Assembly (NCBI GenBank): GCA_018829445.1
Contig: JAHJTV010000058.1
Location: 1 to 57,580 of the forward strand
Source of the DNA: a bacterium
Lineage (GTDB): Bacteria > SAR324 > XYD2-FULL-50-16
Length of the DNA stretch: 57,580 bases
Reading direction: 5' to 3'
Of this stretch, positions 7,255 through 17,364 are shown piece after piece; position 1 is the first letter of the stretch, and the number at the start of each line of letters is the position of its first letter. The translations under genes and the position numbers were made by a program. The notes beneath the pieces were generated by a model that did no database searches, was not told the origin of the DNA, and saw only the letters and a program-made list of their open reading frames with translations.

Positions 7255-9519
7255 TCAATCTTTCCTTTTTTCAAGGGGCAGGCGGATAATAAACTTGGAA
7301 CCGGAGCCAGGCCGGGATTCAACCGTTAGCTCACCTCCGTGATTTTCGGTAATAATGAAATAGGATACGCTTAAACCAAGTCCGGTTCCCTCTCCGACAG
7401 GTTTTGTGGTGTAGAATGGTTCAAATATCCGTTTACAGGTTACTTCATCCATTCCGGGACCGTTATCCTCTATCTCCAGGCAGACTGTTTTCTGCCCTTT
7501 ATCAAGCCACGTCCGGACGATAAACACGGGTTTTTCTGTTTTAGCATTCTGCATGGCTTGGGCCCCGTTTCTAAGAATATTGAGCAGAACCTGCTGAATT
7601 TTGGCACCCTCACAAGGCACTTCCGGCAAGTTGTTTTCATATTCCTTTTTAATCTCAATCAGTTTAAAGTCATATTGTTTTTTAAGATCATAGTCGGTGG
7701 CAGCCAGTTCCAGTGTCTTATCCATCAACCCGTTCAAATCATGGTCTATCACGGCAGAGTCACTTTTTCGGGCAAAACTGAGCATATTTTCCACAATCTC
7801 CGCCACTCTATGTCCCGATTCGTTTATGGAGGAAATCATACGCAGGATACCTCTTTCTTCCATAAAGGTTTTGATACCGTCCATGCTGATGCCAATTTTG
7901 GCTGCAACCCGTTTGTTGGCAGCCATCTCCGTGTCGGAAAGACGATCTTTCATGACGTGTGCCGTTTGCATCATTCCAGCCAGGGGATTGTTGATCTCAT
8001 GAGCCATTCCTGCTGCCAATCCACCAACAGAGATCATCTTTTCACTCTGGATCATCATCTCTTCCATCCGCACCTTGTCAGTCACATCATCAATGCGAAT
8101 GACCGCACCGTCCACACCATTGGCAATAAGGGGATAGACGGATATATCTTCATAAAGGGTTTCATTGTCTTCCTGGCGAGCAATTTTGGAACCTGTTTGT
8201 TCACATCGTTCTGAGATGGCCCGACGGATTCGTTCCATTTCAGAAGCAAGCCGGGGTATGACTTTGGTAAGCGGCTGCCCCACCGCATCCCTGGTCAACA
8301 CACCTGTTGCCTGCTGAGCCTCCATGTTCCACTGGGTCACCTTTCCTTCAGTGTCTACACTAATGAGCATGGTCGGCATGGAATCGATGATATTTGATAT
8401 ATAAGTCTGCGCCTTTATCAGTTTTTCTTCCGCCTGCTTACGTTCGGTAATATCGCGGGCAATACCCAGCACACCGATAAGCTTGCCTTCGGTATCAAAC
8501 ATGGGTGTTTTAACGGTTTCAAGCAGCTCTTTGTGTCCATCATCAGCAAAAGTTACTTCTTCTTCGTTCATGGTGGGCTTGCCTGCTGCCATGGCCACCT
8601 TATCTTTCTCGCAGAAAAAGTCGGCCAATTCCTTGTTCACGAAATCATAATCTGTTTTACCCACAATATCAGCTTCCCTGGCACCAAAGAAACGCTCGAA
8701 CTTGGAATTACAGGAAAGATAGACACCTTCCGAATCCTTCAACCAAATCAGATCGGGTATATTCTCAATCAGTGTCTGCAAGTGTGCTTCTCTTTTTTGC
8801 AGTGTCTCTTCCACACGCTTACGTTCACGGATCTCTTTTTCAAGTTTAAGATTCGCGAGACTGATCCCGGAGATATAGGTAGTAAAATTAACCAGGAAAC
8901 TCATTAAATGAGCCACTTCTTCTCGTCTATGCCTTGGTATACGCCGAAATGCTTCCAGGTAGGACTCTTTGTCAAATCCGTATTCTTCAGCTTGTCTGAT
9001 AAACAGGTCTTCATCCACTTGCTCGTCATCATAAAAAAACTGTCCGGCATAGATATTTCCCAAGTGTTTTGATCCAACATAAAGTGGAGTAACAACATCC
9101 CACAGGCCATTTTTACACTTATAATCGATATATTCACCCGGTTTGAGATTCTTTGCTAAAAAGAGATCACTTTCGGTACAATTTTGTGCGGTCTTGGGAT
9201 TAATCCGATGAAATTTGGTACATAGATCCTGCCATCCTGTCGCTTCGATTACTTTACCTTTCAGATCAAGTATGGCTGTTGCCATCTTGGTAAGATGCCA
9301 GAAATCATCCATAATCGATTGGATCTCGTCGATATTAATAATGGTGTCAAGCTCAAGATCCGGAATATCGATATCAAGGTTCAATTTTGAATCGATTTTA
9401 TGGGATTGCCACTCCCCGACGGCAGGGGGAGTAGCCTCCATTTGATTGTTCTTAAGCTGATTCAGCTCTAACTCTCTGATTTTTTGTTCCAGCTCTTCAT
9501 AGGTTGGTTTTTCAGTCAT
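7255..9519 (-). CDS. PocR-PAS-PAS sensor histidine kinase
   Basis: 754 residues from ATG 9519 (GGAG 9 bases upstream; a TTG lies at 9534). Order: short coiled coil (PTYEELEQKIRELE), PocR sensory domain about 50-230 (LCTKFHRINPKTAQNC, YKCKNGLWDVVTPLYVGSKHLGNIYAGQFFY), two PAS domains (ENIPDLIWLKDSEGVYLSCN; IIDSMPTMLISVDTEGKVTQWN), HisKA-type box with His in GGLAAGMAHEINNPLAGMM (about 505), and HATPase with NILRNGAQAM, DNGPGM and GTGLGLSVSY. PocR domains bind small organic ligands, and the Cys residues may bind metal. No transmembrane segment is evident, so the protein is probably cytoplasmic. No response regulator is adjacent. Confidence 0.92.
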   Translation of the reverse strand: MTEKPTYEELEQKIRELELNQLKNNQMEATPPAVGEWQSHKIDSKLNLDIDIPDLELDTIINIDEIQSIMDDFWHLTKMATAILDLKGKVIEATGWQDLCTKFHRINPKTAQNCTESDLFLAKNLKPGEYIDYKCKNGLWDVVTPLYVGSKHLGNIYAGQFFYDDEQVDEDLFIRQAEEYGFDKESYLEAFRRIPRHRREEVAHLMSFLVNFTTYISGISLANLKLEKEIRERKRVEETLQKREAHLQTLIENIPDLIWLKDSEGVYLSCNSKFERFFGAREADIVGKTDYDFVNKELADFFCEKDKVAMAAGKPTMNEEEVTFADDGHKELLETVKTPMFDTEGKLIGVLGIARDITERKQAEEKLIKAQTYISNIIDSMPTMLISVDTEGKVTQWNMEAQQATGVLTRDAVGQPLTKVIPRLASEMERIRRAISERCEQTGSKIARQEDNETLYEDISVYPLIANGVDGAVIRIDDVTDKVRMEEMMIQSEKMISVGGLAAGMAHEINNPLAGMMQTAHVMKDRLSDTEMAANKRVAAKIGISMDGIKTFMEERGILRMISSINESGHRVAEIVENMLSFARKSDSAVIDHDLNGLMDKTLELAATDYDLKKQYDFKLIEIKKEYENNLPEVPCEGAKIQQVLLNILRNGAQAMQNAKTEKPVFIVRTWLDKGQKTVCLEIEDNGPGMDEVTCKRIFEPFYTTKPVGEGTGLGLSVSYFIITENHGGELTVESRPGSGSKFIIRLPLEKRKD

Positions 9520-9669
9520 AAGAAATTTCTCCAATTCTCAAAAAGAAAATCGAACTCATGTATTTATGCATCCTAATTTAAGAGCCGTTGAATGAGCTTT
9601 ATGGAAATATGCCTTTCTTGAGCATGCATGATTGCAGGAGAGTTTGTATTGAAGACTTGGCTCATGTTC

Positions 9670-10893
9670 TTATAAGCCTTTAAAACCCTTGACCGGAAAA
9701 ACCTTAAGAGGCTCACTCTTTCCTTTGGCTTTTAAAAACCTGGGCTCATGAGCAGTCACAACGGTTTCCAACTTCGCATATACTTCTTGAGAAATCAGGA
9801 TTTCACCGCCTCCAGCTTGATCACAAATCCGTTTGGCAGTATTAACGGTGTCACCTATAACATCATACATCTTGACATCCTCACTGCCTATTAATCCTTC
9901 GACCAGATATCCCTGGTGAATTCCAATTCCGGCTGATAAATCAAATCTTTTTAAAAAAACACTAATCTCCTGATTCAATTGAACAACAGCCTTAATTGCT
10001 CCGTACTCTGATGGAAAGACAGCCATTATCTCATCTGCCGTATGTTTTGTCTTGATCACGTCAGAAGCTTTCCAGATCTGTTCCGCCTTTTCAAAATAGG
10101 AATTCAACATCTCCACAACGACTTCCGGAGATTTGTTTTCACTCCAACTTGTGAATCCCCGTATATCCATAAAAAGAACCGTGCGCTCTCTTCTTTGGAG
10201 TGACAAGGTGTTTGCGTCCGTTATGGCAGCAGATAAAAGATCTCGTCCAAGTAACCACTCTGAATACTTTTTCAGTTGAGCCGCAGTCTCTTGCAGCATT
10301 GACAGATAGCGGTTTGCAATCACGTTGGTGAAGCCCACTACCAGCCCTAACAGTGGGATAACAATTGCGACGAAAACATGGCTGTCATTGGATAAAAAAC
10401 TTCCGATCGAGTTGTACTTTGATTCGGTCATGCCTTCGAAGATTGCGTACATGACCAGCAAAATACTGGTGCGAATCAGGTGCTCTAAAACCGTAAGAAC
10501 ATCTGACAGGTATGACGAAGGTTTTTTATTGATTTCCTGGAGGAGGCCGATGCTAAGGGCAAATCCCCAATAAGCCAGGTGATGGGGTGCAGTAAAGAAT
10601 CTGGCTCCTTCAATTAGCCCCTCAATCACAGTATAAATTGCGGGGGCAATCAGGTTTCCCAAAAAGCGACGAGACTTTCCCTGGTACTGCCAGGTCCCAA
10701 GAAAATAAGCCTGAACCAAACAGGCCACCATTATTGTATAGAAGTCGGGTTCCCTGATATAATTACGTGGACCTTCAATCAATAACTCCAAAAAAACATT
10801 TGCCAACGGAAAATGGATGCTGTTCATAAACAATTCTTGAAAAACAGCTCTTTTCCTGGTGCCTTTAAGTCGTTGCTCGATTTCCATACTCAT
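9670..10893 (-). CDS. membrane-anchored class III adenylate/guanylate cyclase
   Basis: 407 residues. The N-terminal half (about 15-210) carries several hydrophobic helices (HFPLANVFLELLIEG, YTIMVACLVQAYFLG, IVIPLLGLVVGF). The C-terminal half is a class III catalytic domain: RTVLFMDIRGFTSWSE with the first metal Asp, KTKHTADEIMAVFPSE with the second metal Asp (AD where GD is usual), and KMYDVIGDTVNTAKRI with the transition-state residues near the Asn. It should make cAMP or cGMP on the inner face of the membrane in response to a signal sensed by the membrane part. It lies just upstream of the PocR kinase on the same strand (135-base gap). Ribosome site weak. Confidence 0.9.
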   Translation of the reverse strand: MSMEIEQRLKGTRKRAVFQELFMNSIHFPLANVFLELLIEGPRNYIREPDFYTIMVACLVQAYFLGTWQYQGKSRRFLGNLIAPAIYTVIEGLIEGARFFTAPHHLAYWGFALSIGLLQEINKKPSSYLSDVLTVLEHLIRTSILLVMYAIFEGMTESKYNSIGSFLSNDSHVFVAIVIPLLGLVVGFTNVIANRYLSMLQETAAQLKKYSEWLLGRDLLSAAITDANTLSLQRRERTVLFMDIRGFTSWSENKSPEVVVEMLNSYFEKAEQIWKASDVIKTKHTADEIMAVFPSEYGAIKAVVQLNQEISVFLKRFDLSAGIGIHQGYLVEGLIGSEDVKMYDVIGDTVNTAKRICDQAGGGEILISQEVYAKLETVVTAHEPRFLKAKGKSEPLKVFPVKGFKGL

Positions 10894-11224
10894 CAGTATT
10901 ATTTCATTATTTTAGACAGTTTGTTTTTCGTCCTAAAAAAAGATTTCCAGATGGCTAACATATCACTTACTGATTATTTTAAAAAGATATTTATGAGTCC
11001 ACTCCGAAAGCAATCAGTTTTAATTTTTAATCGCTTCGCTTCTTAACTGAATATTTAATTAAACGCACCGAGGGTGCACGAAATAAAGCTGAAAGCAGAC
11101 GGCTGAGAGCTTTTTTAAAAAAACACCTTACATCAAAGTCTTGGAAGAGTATTTTAAAGTGCAAAACAAGGGTGCGAAATTTGAGTTATAACTTCATTCA
11201 TCATTTTTTTGGCAGGTATTGCGT
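10894..11224. other. intergenic region
   Basis: AT-rich. It lies upstream of the cyclase gene (minus) and downstream of the repeat-protein gene (minus). I see no gene, and no clear promoter or terminator. Confidence 0.4.
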
Positions 11225-12154
11225 TTACTTTTTGCGTTTCCTTTTTTTCACTCCAGGTCTTATCTCATTTGCACATCCAACAAAAAAATCCCGTTTATAG
11301 TCTGATAGCACGGAACTGATCGAAGTTGCCCCGATGCCTTGGAGTTCACGGGCGGAGGATATATCAGCAGCTTTTAAATCATAGAGTTTTTCCGGAGATA
11401 GTTTGGCTTTAAGCTTTTCCATATACTGATAAACTTTGCCTTGTTTGCTGAAGTTTTGTTTTCTTTGCTGCTTTGCAGGTCTTTTGTTCCTTTCACGTAT
11501 GGATTTTTCGGTTTTTTTGAGGTTGGATTTTTTACCGGAAAAAAACCGTGGGTTTACCTTTTTATACTCGGATAGTGTTGTTACGATAGTGGTTTTCCCG
11601 ACTCCTTTTAATTCGGGCACCGCTAATAATTTTCTCGAAGATAGATAAGGCAATGCTTTGGCATCATCTTTCTTTAATCGATTCAAGTAGTCCAAAACAA
11701 GATTCTTTTTTATAACTTTGAGTTCTTGTGGGTAAAGATCGGGATGAGCAGCTTTGAATTCATTAAACGCATTATAAATAGTTCGTTCTCCAATTTTTGA
11801 AAACTCGGGCATCATGCACAGTTCTTTTAAGTCCAGCTTCCGAAGCTTCTTTTTATCGGTTTGAAAAAGATTATTCAAAAAATTGGTAATCTGATCAAAT
11901 TTCTTGAGAGGTTTGTTTCGTTCAAAATCGAGTTTTTTTATGGGCAATATGTCATTGCCCAATGAATGCTCTGCCTTAAATTCCACCGTGCACTTTCTGA
12001 GGGTATTTTCTCCTATATCTGAGAATTCGGCCATTTTGCACAATTTGCCATAGGTCAATTTTGAAAACTTTTTAGGATTGGTACGGTACAGATCGTTTAA
12101 GTATTTAGTGACTCGTTCCGTTTTTTTGAGCGGCATTTTTCTTTGTAAAACCAT
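11225..12154 (-). CDS. basic protein of four HTH-like tandem repeats, function unknown
   Basis: 309 residues, very rich in Lys, made of four related units of about 60-70 residues. Each has a pattern like 'K-x6-YLN-x-L...L-x-L-x2-LC-x2-PEFS-x-IGE-x-TI-x3-L-x-EFK'. Examples are LCKMAEFSDIGENTLRKCTV, LCMMPEFSKIGERTIYNAF, LLAVPELKGVGKTTIVTTL and SSARELQGIGATSISSVLSD. The G-x-T-[IL] step between two helices looks like a helix-turn-helix, so DNA or RNA binding is plausible. A Lys/Arg-rich linker (about 215-240) and tail (KKRKRKK) support nucleic-acid contact. I do not recognise the family. Single-gene unit. Confidence 0.6.
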   Translation of the reverse strand: MVLQRKMPLKKTERVTKYLNDLYRTNPKKFSKLTYGKLCKMAEFSDIGENTLRKCTVEFKAEHSLGNDILPIKKLDFERNKPLKKFDQITNFLNNLFQTDKKKLRKLDLKELCMMPEFSKIGERTIYNAFNEFKAAHPDLYPQELKVIKKNLVLDYLNRLKKDDAKALPYLSSRKLLAVPELKGVGKTTIVTTLSEYKKVNPRFFSGKKSNLKKTEKSIRERNKRPAKQQRKQNFSKQGKVYQYMEKLKAKLSPEKLYDLKAADISSARELQGIGATSISSVLSDYKRDFFVGCANEIRPGVKKRKRKK

Positions 12155-12445
12155 TTTTCTTAGGAAGATGAGGTTAATGCTATAATATCATAGCTGTATC
12201 TAAAAAAGGACGTCAGTATTACTAATTGACTTTAAGAATCACGAAGGAAGAAATTACACCCTATAATAGTATTTGTCAAAAGTCTTGTTACGCTCAGTAT
12301 GGGGGAGGTATCAGACAAGAACAAGGTAAGAAATAAAGGTATCTGCCAACCCCATTATCTGGAAAAACAGAGACCTCTTTTATCTGTAGTATCCTTAAAA
12401 CCAACAACATTCCATCCTTGGATCAGTTATCATGCTGACAATCTG

Positions 12446-12937
12446 TTAACACACCTTCAACCGCTTTTCAAACCGGGTTGCCGAAACAGCCATTTTCGGA
12501 AACTCGCAGACCACTTGCCTTGATTCCTGATATCCCATTTTTCTGTAAAAGTTACCATTGTATTTAGGGATGATGGTATCGACAAAAATAGTCCGTACCT
12601 CCATCCAATTCTCCATTATCCAATGGTCGATAAATTCACAGCAGAGCCGACCCAGTCCTTTTTGGTGATATCTGGCATCGAAGTAGATCAAAACCAGTTC
12701 TGCGGTTGTTTTGACAACCTGTTTGAAAGTAAAGAAGCCGGCAGATTGACCGGAGGACTCCGAAATGAAAAATTCATTATTTTCAGCCATTTGAATAAAA
12801 TAATCCGGGGTATAGGCTTTTATTCCCGCATTTACAGCTTCTTCACCAATTTCATCTAAAAAGTTGGATTCAAACGATTCGCACCGTATCCTGTGACAGA
12901 ATTCAGCATCTTCAATTGAAAATTTACGTATTGTCAT
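12446..12937 (-). CDS. GNAT-family N-acetyltransferase
   Basis: 163 residues from ATG 12937, which has AAGGA about 7 bases upstream; the frame can also start at 12958. It begins MTIRKFSIEDAEFCHRIR, the normal opening of GNAT domains. ELVLIYFDARYHQKGLGRLCCEFIDHW holds the acetyl-CoA pyrophosphate loop (Q-K-G-L-G), and the C-terminal NGNFYRKMGYQESRQVV is the usual last strand-helix. It transfers an acetyl group to an amine of unknown identity. It stands alone between an unknown gene and lon. Confidence 0.88.
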   Translation of the reverse strand: MTIRKFSIEDAEFCHRIRCESFESNFLDEIGEEAVNAGIKAYTPDYFIQMAENNEFFISESSGQSAGFFTFKQVVKTTAELVLIYFDARYHQKGLGRLCCEFIDHWIMENWMEVRTIFVDTIIPKYNGNFYRKMGYQESRQVVCEFPKMAVSATRFEKRLKVC

Positions 12938-13080
12938 AGGAAAATCCTTCTTCGCCATTCGGATTTCTCGATATTCTATCCATAACCCTGCAAGTTACTG
13001 CTATAAGTGAGCATTGACAGTCACTAGCTATTAATCAAAAATTTTCTGTTGCCTTTGGTTCCGGGTTAGCAGTAATGATT

Positions 13081-15558
13081 TTATCGGTTAGTTTTAGGAA
13101 AACATATTTTTTGCACCTCGGAAAACTGACTGACAAAATGGGGCGTTAATCCTTCTCTGATATGCTCTTCAAGGTCTTCCCAATCCTCTTTGTTTTCTGC
13201 AGGAAACACCAGTGTTGTTACTTTAGCTCTCTTGGCGGCAATAACCTTCTCCTTTAAACCGCCGATGGGCATCACCTTCCCGGTTAGAGTCAATTCACCG
13301 GTCATGGCCACATCATTGATGATTTTCTGATTTTTGGCCAGAGAGTATAAAGCACAAGCCATGGTAATCCCTGCCGAAGGACCGTCTTTAGGAGTTGCAC
13401 CTGCCGGAACATGCAGATGAATAGAATTCCCGTTAAAAAAATCAGCCTCCTTTTTTTGCGTTAGAATGGATCGAACGTAGCTATATGCTATTTCCGACGA
13501 CTCAATCATCACCTTCCCCAACTGGCCTGTCTGCTTGAATCCTGGTCCTTTTGTCTTTACATTTGTCGCCTCAATAAAAAGTGTTGCTCCTCCCATGCTT
13601 GTGTAGGCCAGACCCATTACTACGCCAGGAACCGGTTTCTTATAAATATTTTCTGCGGAGAACATTCTGCGTCCAAGCCAATTGGAAAGTTCGTTTTTTT
13701 CGATTTTAATCTCCTTGACTCCGTTCTGTACTATCTCTTTGGAGCATTTTCTAAATATCTTTTTAATATTGTTTTCCAGATTCCGCACACCGGCTTCACG
13801 CGCATAACCATCAATGATATTCCTGAGAACAGCTTTTGAAATCTTCACCTGCTCTTTTTTTAGACCATGTAATCTCAGTTGTTTGGGGAGCAGATATCGT
13901 TTGGCGATCTCCATTTTTTCTTCCAGGATATAACCCGAGAGTCTGATGGTTTCCATCCTGTCCAGTAAAGGCCCCGGTATGGTTTCCAGTTGATTGGCCG
14001 TGCAGATAAACAAAATGTTGGAGAGATCAAAACGCACATCAATATAGTGGTCAAGAAAATCCTTATTCTGCTCGGGATCAAGAACTTCAAGCAATGCAGA
14101 AGCAGGATCGCCCTGAAAGCTGGCACCGATTTTATCGATTTCATCCAGCATGATCACCGGGTTTGAAGTTTTACAGGTTTTCAAAGCCTGGATAAATTTT
14201 CCCGGCATCGCACCAATGTATGTTCTTCTATGTCCCTTGATCTCTGCTTCATCTCTCATCCCCCCAAGCGAAAACCGATAGAATTTTCTATCCAGTGCTT
14301 TGGCGACCGATTGCCCGATTGACGTTTTTCCTACTCCGGGAGCACCAACCAGCAGAATGATCGATCCGGACAAATCGCCTTTTAGTACCCCAACCGAGAT
14401 GGTCTCCAATATCCTCTCTTTGACGTCATCCAATCCGTAATGGTCATGGTTAAGTATCTTGGACGCTTTATTCAGGTCGTTGTTGTCTTTAGTGGTGACA
14501 CCCCAGGGAAGGATTGTCAGCCAATCCAGATAGTTTCTGGTTACATTAAACTCGGGAGAGGAGGGTTCCAATACCTTTAATTTTTCCATCTCCTCTTCAA
14601 TACGGTCTTTAATCTCTTCGGAGGGCAGTTTCAGATTCTCCAATCTTTTCCTGAACTTTTCGAGTTCAGTTTCCTGATCTCCCTTGGAGAGGCCCAGCTC
14701 TTTTTTGATTTCCGTTAATTGTTGTTTTAGAAAAAACTCCCGTTGCTGGGTGGAAAGACGTTCTTCGATTCTTTTGTCAATCTGCTTTTGAAGCTTGGAA
14801 ATCTCCAGTTCTTTCTTAAGCAGCACCAATACCTGTTCGATCCGTTCCCTGATATCCAGTATTTCCAGAATCTGTTGCAGTTCCTGACCGGAACTGGTCG
14901 TCATTGATGCTGCCAGATCAGCAAGCATACTGGGTTGATTGACATTGACCTGTCCCATTAAAAATCCCAATTGCTCCTTAAACAAAGGATTCATACTGAC
15001 CAATTCCTTAATCACATTGATAACCGAAACAGCATAAGCCTTGGTTTCATCATCCACCCCGGTTTTCAATTCATGCTTATACTCCACGGATGCTCTGATG
15101 AACGGCTGGGTCGCTATCAATTTACTGATTTTAAACCTTTCAACCATCTGCGCCATCATATGGATGTAATGTCCATCCTTTGTACCGGACACATGTAGCA
15201 CCTTGGCAACAACACCAACACTGTAGATATCATCCATGGACTTCGGAGGCGGTAAGGGCTCGCCAGGTTGTGGAGTAATTTCCTTGTCAGATCTCACCAA
15301 TACTAACCCCACATAGTTATTAGCCGCTTCCACAGCATTCAGCAGGGCTTTGGATTGCTCATTCTCGCCGATAACTACAGGCGCCATCATTTTCGGAAAA
15401 AGAGGGCGATCAAACAGTGGGATAATAGGTATAACATCGGGAAGTATGGAATCTGCAATGACAATGTCTGCGCTACTCGAATGTTCTTGACCGTTATCAT
15501 TACCGTTATCGGTTGATTCCACTTCTATATCTTCAATGATCTTTGTGTCTTCATCCAT
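13081..15558 (-). CDS. lon: ATP-dependent protease Lon
   Basis: 825 residues, normal length for LonA. The N-terminal substrate-binding domain starts near DVIPIIPLFDRPLFPKMMAPV (about 38-60), with a central coiled coil (QQREFFLKQQLTEIKKELG). The AAA+ domain has Walker A GAPGVGKT (about 404-411) and Walker B VIMLDEID (about 468). The C-terminal serine protease has the catalytic Ser in KDGPSAGIT (about 728) and Lys in GGLKEKVIAA (about 771). Lon degrades misfolded and regulatory proteins in the cytoplasm. ATG at 15558 with AAGGAG 7-8 bases upstream. About 40 acidic, low-complexity residues precede the domain. It is divergent from the PhoH gene; no sigma-32 promoter was recognisable. Confidence 0.97.
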   Translation of the reverse strand: MDEDTKIIEDIEVESTDNGNDNGQEHSSSADIVIADSILPDVIPIIPLFDRPLFPKMMAPVVIGENEQSKALLNAVEAANNYVGLVLVRSDKEITPQPGEPLPPPKSMDDIYSVGVVAKVLHVSGTKDGHYIHMMAQMVERFKISKLIATQPFIRASVEYKHELKTGVDDETKAYAVSVINVIKELVSMNPLFKEQLGFLMGQVNVNQPSMLADLAASMTTSSGQELQQILEILDIRERIEQVLVLLKKELEISKLQKQIDKRIEERLSTQQREFFLKQQLTEIKKELGLSKGDQETELEKFRKRLENLKLPSEEIKDRIEEEMEKLKVLEPSSPEFNVTRNYLDWLTILPWGVTTKDNNDLNKASKILNHDHYGLDDVKERILETISVGVLKGDLSGSIILLVGAPGVGKTSIGQSVAKALDRKFYRFSLGGMRDEAEIKGHRRTYIGAMPGKFIQALKTCKTSNPVIMLDEIDKIGASFQGDPASALLEVLDPEQNKDFLDHYIDVRFDLSNILFICTANQLETIPGPLLDRMETIRLSGYILEEKMEIAKRYLLPKQLRLHGLKKEQVKISKAVLRNIIDGYAREAGVRNLENNIKKIFRKCSKEIVQNGVKEIKIEKNELSNWLGRRMFSAENIYKKPVPGVVMGLAYTSMGGATLFIEATNVKTKGPGFKQTGQLGKVMIESSEIAYSYVRSILTQKKEADFFNGNSIHLHVPAGATPKDGPSAGITMACALYSLAKNQKIINDVAMTGELTLTGKVMPIGGLKEKVIAAKRAKVTTLVFPAENKEDWEDLEEHIREGLTPHFVSQFSEVQKICFPKTNR

Positions 15559-16029
15559 ATCAAGCTCCTTACAATTTTATATTGTCCTGTTTTGCTGACT
15601 CTCTCTTAGGTTACAGTTTTCCTGTCATTTCTTTCTGATTTTTTATCCAAATGGATCTGAAGCCGTAAAGCTCTATAAACCGATCAGTTGTGCTCAACAT
15701 CCTTGTTCAGATAAAACATGAGAAAATTTAGACAATGATACAAGATTGACCTTAAGAATTGAAAGGAAAAACCATCACGCAATTGTTTTATGCAAAAAAA
15801 AACCATCTTTTTAAAACGGTTGGGCAGCCTTACATTGGCCGCCTTTGGATATATTCCGGCAGGGATGTAATCCCACCCTAGCGTAATCCTTGCATTTGGC
15901 TGAATGTGCAGTCTATCTCAAAATCATTTGCAGATATTAACTATCAAATTGAATGATTTAAGGATATGATGGACATAAATTTTTAGCATTTTCGTTCATT
16001 CGGGGATAACACTTTCAATATTACAGGGA
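15559..16029. other. intergenic region between divergent lon and phoH
   Basis: 470 bases with no gene. A long imperfect hairpin can form at about 15822-15879 (GGGCAGCCTTACAT with ATGTAATCCCACCC, plus GGCCGCC with GGCAGGG). Promoters for lon and the PhoH gene must lie here, but no strong boxes stand out. Confidence 0.4.
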
Positions 16030-17361
16030 ATGAATATGAGGAAGAAAAAAATCTTTGTTCTTGATACCAATGTCATTTTGCATGATCCCAACTGCATTCA
16101 GCAATTTAGTAACCACGATGTAATCCTGCCCATAACCGTCATCGAAGAACTGGATAATTTTAAGAAAGGAAATGAAACCATTAACTTCAATGCCAGGGAA
16201 TTCGCCCGCTCCCTTGATGACATGAACAGTGAAGCACCATTCAAGGACGGATTTCACATTGGAACAGGAAAGGGAAAAGTCTATATCGAATTGGAAAGGG
16301 AGTTTCATGAAGATTTAAAACATAGCTTTTCCACTCAAAAGCATGATCATCGTATTCTGAATATTGCCTACCATGCCCAGGCAAGATATGCGGGAAATAC
16401 CGTGATGGTTGTCACTAAAGATGTCAATCTTCGCATGAAGGCTAAGGCGATGGGTTTGCTGGCCACGGACTATACAACCGATCATGTAAAGGACATCTCT
16501 TCGCTTTATAAGGGAAACCGAACCATTGAAAATGTATCGGGAGATCTGATCGACCGACTCTATCAAGATGGTGAATCATTCGAGACATCAGCTTTGAACC
16601 TGGGAGAGGATCTCAAACCGCATGAGTACGCTATTTTAAAAGGAGATAGCAAGTCTGCCCTCTGTGTTTATGATCCTTTCATCGATAGAATAAAACACAC
16701 CAAGAAATTGCCGGCCTATGGTATCAAACCGAGAAATGCAGAACAGGTATTTGCCTTGAATGCCCTTACAAACCCTGAAATCAAACTGGTCAGCCTATCC
16801 GGCAAGGCGGGGACAGGTAAGACATTATTAGCCTTGGCCGCAGGACTGGAACTCCGACGCACCTATCGCCAGATTTTCATTGCGCGACCGGTAGTCCCCC
16901 TAAGTTACCGGGATATCGGCTTTTTGCCGGGAGATATAAAATCCAAACTTGATCCCTATATGCAACCCTTGTTTGATAACCTGGGAGTCATCCAGAATCA
17001 GTTTAGTGAAACCGAAAAAAAGCACCAGGATATCAGGAAGTTTCTTGAAGAGGAAAAACTGGTAATTACTCCGTTGGCTTATATTCGAGGGAGAAGTCTG
17101 GTGAAGGTGTTTTTTATTGTGGATGAAGCACAGAATCTGACACCGCATGAAGTTAAGACGATCATTACCAGGGCTGGTGAAGGAACAAAGATCGTTTTTA
17201 CCGGTGACATATTTCAGATTGACCATCCTTACCTGGACAGTCATGCCAATGGTCTCAGTTATCTGATTGAAAAAATGCAGGGACAGAAGCTTTATGCCCA
17301 CATCAATCTGGAAAAGGGAGAACGATCCGAATTGTCGGAAATCGCCTCCAATCTTCTGTAA
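16030..17361 (+). CDS. PIN-PhoH protein (PhoH2/YlaK type ATPase-ribonuclease)
   Basis: 443 residues. An N-terminal PIN domain (KKIFVLDTNVILHDPNC, Asp at about 11; ILPITVIEELDNFKKG with Glu; VMVVTKDVNLRMKAKAMG) is fused to a C-terminal PhoH P-loop domain with Walker A LSGKAGTGKT (about 256-264), Walker B FFIVDEAQN (about 360) and IFTGD-like KIVFTGDIFQ. Relatives (PhoH2, YlaK) are ATP-dependent RNA helicases joined to an RNase. It acts in the cytoplasm, perhaps in RNA turnover under stress. It is divergent from lon and converges on the aminotransferase gene with 3 bases between the stops. Confidence 0.93.
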   Translation: MNMRKKKIFVLDTNVILHDPNCIQQFSNHDVILPITVIEELDNFKKGNETINFNAREFARSLDDMNSEAPFKDGFHIGTGKGKVYIELEREFHEDLKHSFSTQKHDHRILNIAYHAQARYAGNTVMVVTKDVNLRMKAKAMGLLATDYTTDHVKDISSLYKGNRTIENVSGDLIDRLYQDGESFETSALNLGEDLKPHEYAILKGDSKSALCVYDPFIDRIKHTKKLPAYGIKPRNAEQVFALNALTNPEIKLVSLSGKAGTGKTLLALAAGLELRRTYRQIFIARPVVPLSYRDIGFLPGDIKSKLDPYMQPLFDNLGVIQNQFSETEKKHQDIRKFLEEEKLVITPLAYIRGRSLVKVFFIVDEAQNLTPHEVKTIITRAGEGTKIVFTGDIFQIDHPYLDSHANGLSYLIEKMQGQKLYAHINLEKGERSELSEIASNLL

Positions 17362-17364
17362 TAT

